NCBI GenBank assembly: GCA_017479035.1 | Contig: JAFVCR010000152.1 | Span: 1-9,743 of the forward strand | Length of the DNA: 9,743 nucleotides | Direction of reading: 5' to 3' | Source of the DNA: Kiritimatiellia bacterium | GTDB taxonomy: Bacteria > Verrucomicrobiota > Kiritimatiellia > RFP12 > UBA1067 | Shown here: positions 1 through 7,114 of the stretch, piece by piece | Position numbering within the stretch: the stretch's first letter is position 1 | Layout: every line of letters begins with the position of its first letter | Translations under genes and position numbers: made by a program | The notes under the pieces: generated by a model | What the model was told of the DNA's origin: nothing | Database searches by the model: none | Seen by the model: the letters and a program-made list of their open reading frames with translations, nothing else

Positions 1-33
1 CACTAGCAATTCATGAAAGAAACTCGTTGCGGC
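1..33. other. Window edge downstream of the ligase gene
   Basis: These 33 bases follow the stop codon of the O-antigen-ligase-like gene on the minus strand. I see no terminator hairpin, no convincing ribosome binding site and no open frame of useful length. The only minus-strand ATG here runs into a TAG after two further codons. Whether the operon continues to the left cannot be decided from this window. Confidence 0.4.
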
Positions 34-1536
34 TCACACGGACGACCGCGAAAGATATCCTATTGGGATGTCCTGCACCACCATCGCGGCGCGACGTGCG
101 GCTTGATAGTCGCGTATGCGTATGGAGTCCAACGCTGCAAGAATGAATATCATCGCCCAGCACACTCCGCCTGTGGCGGAAATCGAGAAGAAGACGAATT
201 CCCCCATGTTCACGAACAGGAAACATATCAACCCCGCAAGCGGTGCATACGCTCTCCGCGCCATGAAAAGAAGACTTGCTCCGATTGCAAAGATCAAGAA
301 CAGCCCCATCCCGAAAACCCCTCCTTCTTCGAGAATCGCCGTGATCCACACGCTCTTCTCCACCGGCGCAGAAAGAAGTTGCTTCCATGATGTCACCTCT
401 AGCCTGCGCATCCCTTTGGAAACTTGGAACCCATTTCCGATAAGCGGACTTTCCTTGAAATTGTGCAAGCCGGACATCATCATTCCTAGGCGCGTATACA
501 GGACGTTTTCCGTGTTCAAGTCGGAGAGGGTTACCTTGTCGCTCGAGCCTTTGTATTTCAAAGCAAATCTGGCGACGCCGGCTTGAAATCCCGGCAGCAG
601 AATCACCGCAAGTGCCAGAGCTATGATGGTAAGCATTATGGCACTTGTCACGCGTGAACGCCACTGCCCCGTAACTCCCTGCCCGCGAGAACGCATGAAA
701 AACCACGATACCGACGCAAGCGCAAGTATGTACACCGCCATGCCCGTGCGCGATGACGTAAGATATATGAGGTATGGTGTCGGCGCAAGAAGCGCAAGAT
801 ACAACGGGTGAAGCCGCTTCACGCCGAACAGCATATCGTAGTATACCGCCATCGTTATCATGCTTATGATTGGGCCGAACGCCTGTGAGTGCATGGACAT
901 CCCCACGAACAGGGACTTATACTCCAATCCCTCCTCCCGGTACATCAACAGAAGCTCCGGCTGCACTTGCGAAATCATCGGGAACGGCACAAGGCATAGC
1001 GACCCCCACACGAAATACGCCGCGAACACAAGCATTATCGCGCGAACGCGCCGTTGATCCACGCGCCTGTCGCTGATTATTTCGTTTGCAAGCCCCAGCA
1101 TACCAAGATAGGAAAAGAGAAACAACCCAAGTTTGAGATACGAGATCATCGGCATCCATCCGCCCATAGACGGAATTATCATGTACAGGATGTACGGTAT
1201 CAGCATCAAAAACGGAGACACCAGGCTGGACTTGCGCCGACCCATCAAACGGAACATCAAGAGAAACCCCAACCCCATAAGCGTCACTCGCTGCGATAAC
1301 GCAAAGATGCTGCTCTTCGGCAGAAGATATGCATTGCCGTTTATCAACGTTGGTATCAGCAACAGCCAGAAGAACAGCAACTCGCCTTTGTGACTAAATA
1401 TAGATCCGAAAATAAACGGCACCAGCAGCACGAATGCGCTGCATCGCGTGTAATGGCACGCCAAGCATATCGCAAAGAGGAATACTCCGTAGGTGTAGAA
1501 CGTGCGTTTGTCAAAAGGGCTGTCGTCTCGTCTCAT
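34..1536 (-). CDS. O-antigen ligase / polymerase (WaaL/Wzy)-like membrane protein
   Basis: This is a 500-residue polytopic inner-membrane protein, probably transferring or polymerising lipid-linked glycan at the periplasmic face (Wzy_C / O-antigen ligase family). I count about 12-14 hydrophobic segments, including roughly 12-30, 33-47, 50-66, 77-98, 106-122, 131-150, 164-184, 218-235, 242-258, 262-281, 297-314, 398-424, 431-450 and 455-470. Family landmarks are SSRTG (261-265), the long hydrophilic loop at about 315-397 containing LYTRLGMMMSGLHNF..SPLIGNGF (346-370), and ILEEGGVFGMGLFL (401-414) after it. Where WaaL-type enzymes usually have a His-Asn before that segment, this protein has PVEKSVW (391-397), so the usual loop histidine is not visible. 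The start is ATG 1536, which has GGAG 5 nt upstream. An in-frame ATG at 1581 would overlap the preceding gene by 32 nt and is less likely. The gene is last of the visible operon, 13 nt after the antiporter stop. Ligase and polymerase cannot be separated from sequence alone. Confidence 0.8.
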   Translation of the reverse strand: MRRDDSPFDKRTFYTYGVFLFAICLACHYTRCSAFVLLVPFIFGSIFSHKGELLFFWLLLIPTLINGNAYLLPKSSIFALSQRVTLMGLGFLLMFRLMGRRKSSLVSPFLMLIPYILYMIIPSMGGWMPMISYLKLGLFLFSYLGMLGLANEIISDRRVDQRRVRAIMLVFAAYFVWGSLCLVPFPMISQVQPELLLMYREEGLEYKSLFVGMSMHSQAFGPIISMITMAVYYDMLFGVKRLHPLYLALLAPTPYLIYLTSSRTGMAVYILALASVSWFFMRSRGQGVTGQWRSRVTSAIMLTIIALALAVILLPGFQAGVARFALKYKGSSDKVTLSDLNTENVLYTRLGMMMSGLHNFKESPLIGNGFQVSKGMRRLEVTSWKQLLSAPVEKSVWITAILEEGGVFGMGLFLIFAIGASLLFMARRAYAPLAGLICFLFVNMGEFVFFSISATGGVCWAMIFILAALDSIRIRDYQAARRAAMVVQDIPIGYLSRSSV

Positions 1537-1541
1537 GTCGT

Positions 1542-1545
1542 CTCC
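1542..1545 (-). promoter_or_regulatory. Ribosome binding site of the ligase-like gene
   Basis: GGAG on the minus strand sits 5 nt before ATG 1536, inside the 13-nt gap after the antiporter stop codon at 1552-1550. This decides the start at 1536 rather than the upstream in-frame ATG at 1581. Confidence 0.7.
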
Positions 1546-1549
1546 GGAA

Positions 1550-3607
1550 TCATCTTGCCGCAACAAGTTTGCGGAACGCATCTATCTGTTCTGGCTCTCC
1601 TATCGCCATTGCCGTGTCCCCAGCCGCGAACCTCCATGCAGGCCCCGGGTTGCGATGTTTCTCTCCATCGCGCACAACCGCCACAATGCTTGCGCCCGTC
1701 CGTGCACGAATATCAAGTTCCTTGATGCTTTTCCCGGCAGCAATGGATCCCGCCGCGATGTCGATCGACTGGTGGTAGTCCCCCGGAACCGTAAGCGTCT
1801 TGACCTTGCGCACGATGCCTGTCGTTTCCTGCTGGCGTTTCTTCTCCGCCTGCAACGCTTCGGTAAAGCGGAAACCCGCCGCGCGCCCGGCTTGGCGAAA
1901 ACGGTTCCACCCGAAACTTCCCAGCACTGCCATCACCACCAGTAGCACGAACCGCGCCACGGGATCGTCCGGCATAAGGTTCACGTTCACCACCACAAGA
2001 TGTAGCAGCGCCACCATTATTCCCCCCGCCGCGAGAAACCACGACACTATCTGCTGCACCGCGCCGATCCACCTGCGGTTTTTGCGGTCGCGCTGCGCAA
2101 TACGCCCGCCTGTGAGGACGAATCCGATGTCGCGCCCTAGGCTGCGGCAGAGGAAGTATATCGGATACAGCGCGCCCACGCAAAACATGTTCACCCCGAA
2201 CGAGAAAAACGTCCGCTTGTGCGCATCGAAGAATTGCGAAAGCGAACTCCAATCCGTCGCAATCAGCATCGATGCCGCAACGAACACCGCAATGTGCAGT
2301 ATCGCCAAAAGCCCCATCCAGAACAGCCTCGTTCTTATGTGTCTTTTCAGCGGCCCCGGCACGCTCGCCGTGCGATAGCGCGCAAGCCAGTCGTGATATG
2401 CCGCGAGCCACCCCTTCAGCCGCGACGGCATGTACTTCTCGCACCAGTCGCCTATCGGATCGCTCGCCTTCAAAATCGCAGGATTGAGAATCGTCGTCAC
2501 TAGCGACACCCCCACCGCAATCTGATACATCGGATTTGCAAAATCCCCCGTCTCGGTCATATACAGCAGCGCCACCATGTATGCAAACTCGCCTATCTGC
2601 GCAAGCCCCAGCCCCGTCTGCACCGCGTCTTTCACACCCTGTCCCGCAAGGATGCTCATCGTTGTTATGTTGAACGACTTTCCAATCACCACCACCAATA
2701 TCAAAAGCAGTATCGCACACCAGTTCTGCGCCAGTGCCGCAGGATTTACCAGTATTCCTATCGACACGAAAAACATCGCCGAGAACATGCTCCGCAGCGG
2801 AGCCACCAGTTCCAGAAGCCTCCTGTGCACCCAGCTACACGCGCCGATGATCCCCACCAGAAATGCCCCCAGCGCAAGTGAATAGTCCAGCTTGAACGCC
2901 GCCCAGCTCACGAAGAAGCAACACCCCAAAAGCGTCAGCAGCAGCGTCTCGGGATCCTTCATCCGTCCCACGTAATTCAAAAGCCTCGGCACGAACATCA
3001 GCCCAAACACCAACACCGCCACGAAAAACACTGCAAGCCCGCCCATCGAAAGCCCCAGCTCCCCCACCGAAATCCCACTGCCGTGCGCCACGCCCACGAT
3101 GATCGCGATAATGCCCACGCACAAAATGTCCTCGCCTATCGTCGTGCCAAAAATATAGCGGACGAACTTTCTGCTCTGCCATCCCATCTCTTCTATCGTC
3201 TTTGAAAGCAGCGTCGTTGCGCTGTCGCATATCGCCGCCCCCAGAAAGAGCGCCGGCACGGTATCCCACCCGAACACCTTTCGCCCCACCGTGTAGCCCA
3301 GCGCGATCATCACCACCACGTCGAATATCGCGCTCGGCATCGCCACTCCCTTGATGCGCTTCATCTCGCTCGGCGAAAATTCCAGCCCAAGCGCGAACAT
3401 CAAAAACACTATCCCCAGCTGCCCAATCGTCGCTATCGACTGCTGATCCGCAAAAAGTTCCGTCCCCCACACGTGCGGACTCAACAGTATCCCGGAGAGC
3501 AGGTATCCTATCACCTTCGGCCATTTCAGACGCGTGAACACAACGCTCACCGCACCCGCCACGCTCATCAAAAGCGCCAGATCCTGGAACAGTGCGCCTT
3601 CAGTCAT
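1550..3607 (-). CDS. CPA2-family cation:proton antiporter with C-terminal RCK_C domain
   Basis: This 685-residue inner-membrane protein probably exchanges K+ or Na+ for H+ (KefB/KefC-type, CPA2 superfamily). The antiporter core covers about 1-380. Landmarks are GYLLSGILLSP (34-44), QLGIVFLMFALGLEF (63-77), the cross-over region DSATTLLSKTIEEMGW (128-143), the acidic pair in TIGEDIL (156-162, Glu159-Asp160), GAFLVGIIG (247-255), MFFVSIGILVNP (278-289) and GLAQIGEFAYM (334-344). A second membrane block at about 426-565 adds roughly four segments beyond the core. After a charged linker (570-597) comes an RCK_C/TrkA_C-like domain (about 598-685: VKTLTVPGDYHQSIDI ... GEPEQIDAFRKL). I see no Rossmann-type RCK_N nucleotide-binding domain with its glycine-rich motif, unlike classic KefB/KefC. 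The start is ATG 3607, with GAGGTG 4 nt upstream, overlapping the rimO end by 8 nt. An in-frame TTG at 3625 is the alternative. Family assignment is secure; the transported ion is not. Confidence 0.88.
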   Translation of the reverse strand: MTEGALFQDLALLMSVAGAVSVVFTRLKWPKVIGYLLSGILLSPHVWGTELFADQQSIATIGQLGIVFLMFALGLEFSPSEMKRIKGVAMPSAIFDVVVMIALGYTVGRKVFGWDTVPALFLGAAICDSATTLLSKTIEEMGWQSRKFVRYIFGTTIGEDILCVGIIAIIVGVAHGSGISVGELGLSMGGLAVFFVAVLVFGLMFVPRLLNYVGRMKDPETLLLTLLGCCFFVSWAAFKLDYSLALGAFLVGIIGACSWVHRRLLELVAPLRSMFSAMFFVSIGILVNPAALAQNWCAILLLILVVVIGKSFNITTMSILAGQGVKDAVQTGLGLAQIGEFAYMVALLYMTETGDFANPMYQIAVGVSLVTTILNPAILKASDPIGDWCEKYMPSRLKGWLAAYHDWLARYRTASVPGPLKRHIRTRLFWMGLLAILHIAVFVAASMLIATDWSSLSQFFDAHKRTFFSFGVNMFCVGALYPIYFLCRSLGRDIGFVLTGGRIAQRDRKNRRWIGAVQQIVSWFLAAGGIMVALLHLVVVNVNLMPDDPVARFVLLVVMAVLGSFGWNRFRQAGRAAGFRFTEALQAEKKRQQETTGIVRKVKTLTVPGDYHQSIDIAAGSIAAGKSIKELDIRARTGASIVAVVRDGEKHRNPGPAWRFAAGDTAMAIGEPEQIDAFRKLVAAR

Positions 3608-4925
3608 CCGCCACCTCACCCTCAAGATCGTAGCCGCGCGTTTTCGTTATCCTCACGCGTATGAATTTCCCCGTCTCCGCCGCACCGTCCACAAACGTCA
3701 CGCCGTCCACTTCGGGAGCCTGCCCTTCAATCCTCGCCACTCCAGGCGCGATCACCAACGCCTTGAACGTCTTGCCCCGGAGCGCCTTCGCGCATTTCCG
3801 CCAGATTCTCTTCTGCAGCAGCATCACCAGCTCCATGCGCACTTCGGCAGTCTGCTTCGAAACGCGCCTCATCTCCGCCGCCTTCGTCCCATCTTCCGGC
3901 GAATACGCAAACGCGCCCAAATGGTCGAACTGCATTTTTTCGAGGTCTGCAAGCATCCTCTCGAAACGCTTTTCAGTCTCGCCCGGATGCCCCGTCATCA
4001 CCGTCGTGCGCAGCGTCACGCCCGGCACCGCCGCGCGTATTCTTTCCGCCGCGCCGAGCGACGCCTCTATCGCCTCCCTGCGGTTCATCGCTGCGAGCAC
4101 CTCCGGCACCGTATGCTGCAGCGGCACGTCCACATACCTCGCCGCGTGCGGACTTGTCCTCATCCATTCGAGAAACCCGTCCGTTATTTCGTTAGGATAC
4201 GAATACAGCACGCGTATCCAGAAGTCCCCTTTTATCGCATCGAGTTCCCGCAAAAGCTCCACCAGCCCCGCGCCCTTGCCTTTGCCCAGATCGATGCCGT
4301 ACAGCATCGGATCCTGCGCAATGATGTTCAACTCGCGGCAGCCGGTTTTCACAAGTTCCCTCGCCTCCGCCACGATGCTCTCCTTCGCGCGGCTGCGGTA
4401 TTTGCCGCGTATCGCCGGGATCGCGCAGTATGCGCAGCGGTGCGCGCACCCCTCTGCGATCTTGACGTACGCAAACGCCGCGCCGGAAAAACGCAACGCC
4501 GCTATCGGCGGATCGAAAACCTTTTTCGCCTGCCCCGGCGGCACCACCATGCGTCCCGTCGCGCCGTCCAGCACGTCGCAGATCCTGTCGAGCGCGTCGA
4601 TGCCAAGGAACGCATCCACATCCGGGAAAAGTTTTGCAAGATCCCCCTTGTACCGCTGCACGAAACACCCCGAAACTATCACCGCCCTGCACGCGCCCGC
4701 CTTCTTCAATTCGCACGCGCGCAGTATTTCCGCCGCGGCCTCCTCCCGTGCGCTTTCGATGAACGCGCAGGTGTTCACAAGTATCACATCCGCTTCTTCC
4801 GGACTTGGCGCGGCGCGATAGCCCGCCTTTATTATATGCCCGGCCATCACCTGCAGATCCACGGTGTTCTTCGCGCATCCCAACGCCACGAACCCTACCG
4901 ACACATCCTTCTTCTTCATGCCCAT
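3600..4925 (-). CDS. rimO: Ribosomal protein S12 methylthiotransferase RimO
   Basis: This 441-residue radical-SAM enzyme adds a methylthio group to the conserved aspartate of ribosomal protein S12 (Asp89 in E. coli). It carries two [4Fe-4S] clusters and acts in the cytosol. The N-terminal UPF0004 domain (about 6-125) has its three cluster cysteines in LGCAKNTVD (Cys17), NTCAFI (Cys53) and SGCFVQRY (Cys87). The radical-SAM domain has YVKIAEGCAHRCAYCAIP with the CxxxCxxC triad at Cys160, Cys164 and Cys167, followed by IRGKYRSR. Further RimO-type blocks are IIAQDPMLYGIDL (201-213), RYVDVPLQH (263-271) and FDHLGAFAYSPEDGTKA (333-349). The C-terminal TRAM domain (about 385-441) contains RIEGQAPEVDGVTFV, which resembles the R..DAPEIDG pattern of RimO and separates it from the tRNA enzymes MiaB and MtaB. 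Small departures are VDLQ for VDSE and DPMLYG for DTTxYG. The start ATG 4925 has AAAGGA 9 nt upstream and overlaps the U32 gene by 10 nt. ATG 4919 (ATGA overlap) is possible. Length is normal for the family. Confidence 0.95.
   Translation of the reverse strand: MGMKKKDVSVGFVALGCAKNTVDLQVMAGHIIKAGYRAAPSPEEADVILVNTCAFIESAREEAAAEILRACELKKAGACRAVIVSGCFVQRYKGDLAKLFPDVDAFLGIDALDRICDVLDGATGRMVVPPGQAKKVFDPPIAALRFSGAAFAYVKIAEGCAHRCAYCAIPAIRGKYRSRAKESIVAEARELVKTGCRELNIIAQDPMLYGIDLGKGKGAGLVELLRELDAIKGDFWIRVLYSYPNEITDGFLEWMRTSPHAARYVDVPLQHTVPEVLAAMNRREAIEASLGAAERIRAAVPGVTLRTTVMTGHPGETEKRFERMLADLEKMQFDHLGAFAYSPEDGTKAAEMRRVSKQTAEVRMELVMLLQKRIWRKCAKALRGKTFKALVIAPGVARIEGQAPEVDGVTFVDGAAETGKFIRVRITKTRGYDLEGEVADD
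3612..3617 (-). promoter_or_regulatory. Ribosome binding site of the antiporter gene
   Basis: GAGGTG on the minus strand lies 4 nt before ATG 3607, within the last codons of rimO. It favours ATG 3607 over the in-frame TTG at 3625. The ATGACTGA at 3607-3600 holds both the antiporter start and the rimO stop, suggesting translational coupling. Confidence 0.7.
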
Positions 4926-7114
4926 GCGTCGCAATCCTTTCTCCACGAACGGTCGCACCTCGTGGCCACGCCCTCCGGGAACGCGCGGCGGATTCTCCTG
5001 CCGTCGGTCGTCACCCACAATCCGTCCGTCCTGAAAACTTCCAGCTCCCTCTTTGCATCGCGGAAGCCGAGCCCTCCCTCCGGCTTCGTGAGCGATATGA
5101 AAAGCGGCGGTGTGATTTCCTCCAGCTGCACGAGCGCATTTTCCATCGCCTTGCGGTTTTCCTCGCGCATTTCGGGGCTTGCTACCACGGTCTTCGCACC
5201 CATTTCCCGGAGTTCGGCGAGCGCGGCGCGGTTTGCCGCGTAAAGCGTCCAATCCGCCGTCACATCCTCCGCGCCGAGAGCCTTGAGCATCCGCAGCGCG
5301 GCCGCGTCCCCCGCCTCCCATTTTGCGAACCCGCCGTGCATGAGCCTTTTCACAAGCGTGCGCAACACGCCGCAATCGTCTTCGCGCGTCCACACCGGCA
5401 AAGCGATCCGCGTCCCGCGCGGCAACCTTGCCGCGTCCGCAAACTTCGTCCCCGCGCCGATGCGCACCACCGTCTCGTCGAATCCTTCTCCGGCATTCTC
5501 CGTCCACTGTTCGAGACGTATCTTCAAACTGCGCACCGGAGCGGCCGCTTCCGGCACGGACATCTGCGGCAAGAGAAACTCCTTTCCGCGCTTCTCCAAC
5601 GCTTCACCGAGTTCCCTCCTCGCCGCATTCAACACCGCCGCCGGCGCAAAGAGCCTTTCATCGTCCTTCACCTCCACTCTCCGCGCAAGCCATCTCGTGC
5701 CGCCCCATCTGGAGAACGCCGCCTTCACCGCCTCTTGCGTCTTTGCCGGATTCGCCGCCTTGTCGAGCGTCGCCGCATGGAACACTTCCGCGCCTTCGCA
5801 CTTCGCCCTCACTCCGTCCGGCTTCAGCTGCACTTCAATGTCGATCTCTTCGCCCGCAAGCAGCGTTTCCCCCCGCGCCGGCCCCGGCGGCGAAAAACGT
5901 CTTTTCACCGCTTCGCTGTGCCCGCAATATACCGCCATTCCTCCATGCAGAACGTTTTGCAGCTCCCCCTTTGGCACCTCCACTTCCACGTCGCTCCCCG
6001 CCGGCGCCTCGAACACGTTGCGCCGCGCGATCGCAAGCCTCATCGCACCTATACCGAATCCCGCCGGCCTCTCCTCTTGATCCACCACAAACTGCAACCC
6101 ATCGTGCCGCTCTATCGCCCGCCGCGTATGGAACCTCATCCAGACCCGTCCCTGGCGGTCTTTCGTAAGACGTTTCACCGTGCCGATTTCAGCCCCCAGA
6201 TGCGTGCGGTTCGCGGGGTCTGTCTTCTCCGCGCCGTCGTCGAATCCGTGCGCGTAGAGCGTAGTCGTCCTCCGCGAAAAAATCGTCTCGAGATCCTCTT
6301 GCGCCACCGTATGCACCTGCGCACCGTCAAGCCGCTCGCGGTAGAATTTCGTCACCGCGCCCACATACAGCGCGCTCTTCATGCGTCCTTCTATCTTCAG
6401 CGATGCCGCGCCGGAGGCCTTCAATTCCTCCAGATCATCCGCCAGGCGCAAATCCCTCATAGAGAACGGCAGCAGCCTCCTCCCCTCTTCGTTCTCGTAC
6501 GCCGCGCGGCAGCAGTATGCGCATTCGCCCCTGTTGCCGCTTCTTGCGTGCGCCATCGCCGAGAAAAGGCACAGCCCGCTTATCGAATAGCACAACGCGC
6601 CGTGCACGAACACTTCGATCTCCACGCCGCATCTTTCCGCAACGGTCCGCACGTCCTTCAGCGGAATCTCCCGTGCAAGCACCACACGGCGGAATCCTCT
6701 CTCCTTCAGCGCAAGCACCCCTTCGAGATTGTGCGCCGTCAGTTGCGTCGATGCGTGCAGTTCGAGGTTCGGGAACATCCCGCGGCATATCCTCGCCACG
6801 CCCAGGTCCTGCACTATCACGCCGTCCGCACCGGCGGACGAAGCGATCTGCAAATCCCGCGCCGCCTCTTCCATATCCGCATCGTCCACGAGCGTATTCA
6901 CCGCCACGTAGATTTTCTTCCTCGGCGTGAAACTCCTCGCAAGCCCCACCGCCGCGCGCAGTTCCTCTTCCGTGAAATTCTCCGCTCCCGCCCTTGCCGA
7001 AAATTTCTTCAGCCCCAGATATACCGCATCCGCGCCGTTGGCGAACGCCGCGCGCGCCGAGGCCATGTCCCCGGCCGGCGCAAGCAGTTCCACGCTGTGC
7101 CGGAGCGTCTTCAT
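4916..7114 (-). CDS. Long U32-family protein, RlhA-like (23S rRNA hydroxylation factor type)
   Basis: This 732-residue cytosolic protein belongs to the family annotated as peptidase U32, whose characterised members act in RNA modification. Long forms with the DUF3656/collagenase-like middle domain resemble RlhA, needed for 5-hydroxylation of C2501 in E. coli 23S rRNA. The U32 barrel (about 8-260) shows ELLAPAGD (9-16), GADAVYLGLKKFSARAGAENF (27-47), HASTQLTAHNLEGV (120-133), EVFVHGALCYSISGLCLFS (167-185), RSGNRGECAYCCRAAY (191-206) and LPFSMRDLRLADDLEEL. Cys175, Cys182, Cys198 and Cys202 align with the four family cysteines thought to hold an iron-sulfur cluster. Residues about 265-525 fit the DUF3656 region. 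The tail (about 527-700) looks like a degenerate second U32-like half, with ADWTLYAANRAALAELREMGA and VVASPEMREEN. The protein is longer than E. coli RlhA (about 650 residues), mainly through this tail. ATG 7114 starts immediately before ELLAPAGD homology and overlaps the preceding stop as ATGA. Its ribosome binding site is a plain G-run at 7129-7123. A tRNA-modifying TrhP-type role is the main alternative. Confidence 0.85.
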   Translation of the reverse strand: MKTLRHSVELLAPAGDMASARAAFANGADAVYLGLKKFSARAGAENFTEEELRAAVGLARSFTPRKKIYVAVNTLVDDADMEEAARDLQIASSAGADGVIVQDLGVARICRGMFPNLELHASTQLTAHNLEGVLALKERGFRRVVLAREIPLKDVRTVAERCGVEIEVFVHGALCYSISGLCLFSAMAHARSGNRGECAYCCRAAYENEEGRRLLPFSMRDLRLADDLEELKASGAASLKIEGRMKSALYVGAVTKFYRERLDGAQVHTVAQEDLETIFSRRTTTLYAHGFDDGAEKTDPANRTHLGAEIGTVKRLTKDRQGRVWMRFHTRRAIERHDGLQFVVDQEERPAGFGIGAMRLAIARRNVFEAPAGSDVEVEVPKGELQNVLHGGMAVYCGHSEAVKRRFSPPGPARGETLLAGEEIDIEVQLKPDGVRAKCEGAEVFHAATLDKAANPAKTQEAVKAAFSRWGGTRWLARRVEVKDDERLFAPAAVLNAARRELGEALEKRGKEFLLPQMSVPEAAAPVRSLKIRLEQWTENAGEGFDETVVRIGAGTKFADAARLPRGTRIALPVWTREDDCGVLRTLVKRLMHGGFAKWEAGDAAALRMLKALGAEDVTADWTLYAANRAALAELREMGAKTVVASPEMREENRKAMENALVQLEEITPPLFISLTKPEGGLGFRDAKRELEVFRTDGLWVTTDGRRIRRAFPEGVATRCDRSWRKDCDAWA
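4935..4940 (-). promoter_or_regulatory. Ribosome binding site of rimO
   Basis: AAAGGA on the minus strand sits 9 nt before ATG 4925 and 15 nt before ATG 4919. The spacing favours 4925 as the rimO start. The site lies inside the 3' end of the U32 gene. Confidence 0.6.

Noticed and set aside
1713..2720. A 335-codon minus-strand frame inside the antiporter gene
   Set aside because: It is a frame-shifted shadow of the antiporter, rich in Arg, Gly, Cys and Asp without membrane segments, whereas the overlapping frame gives a complete CPA2 antiporter.
3534..5243. A 569-codon open frame on the plus strand
   Set aside because: It is antisense to the start of the antiporter gene, the whole of rimO and the end of the U32 gene, has an Arg/His-rich low-information translation and no supporting ribosome binding site or motif.
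4916..7114. Reading the U32 protein as a secreted collagenase/protease
   Set aside because: There is no signal peptide, the four conserved cysteines fit an iron-sulfur RNA-modification protein, and the gene is coupled to rimO. The peptidase label is historical for this family.
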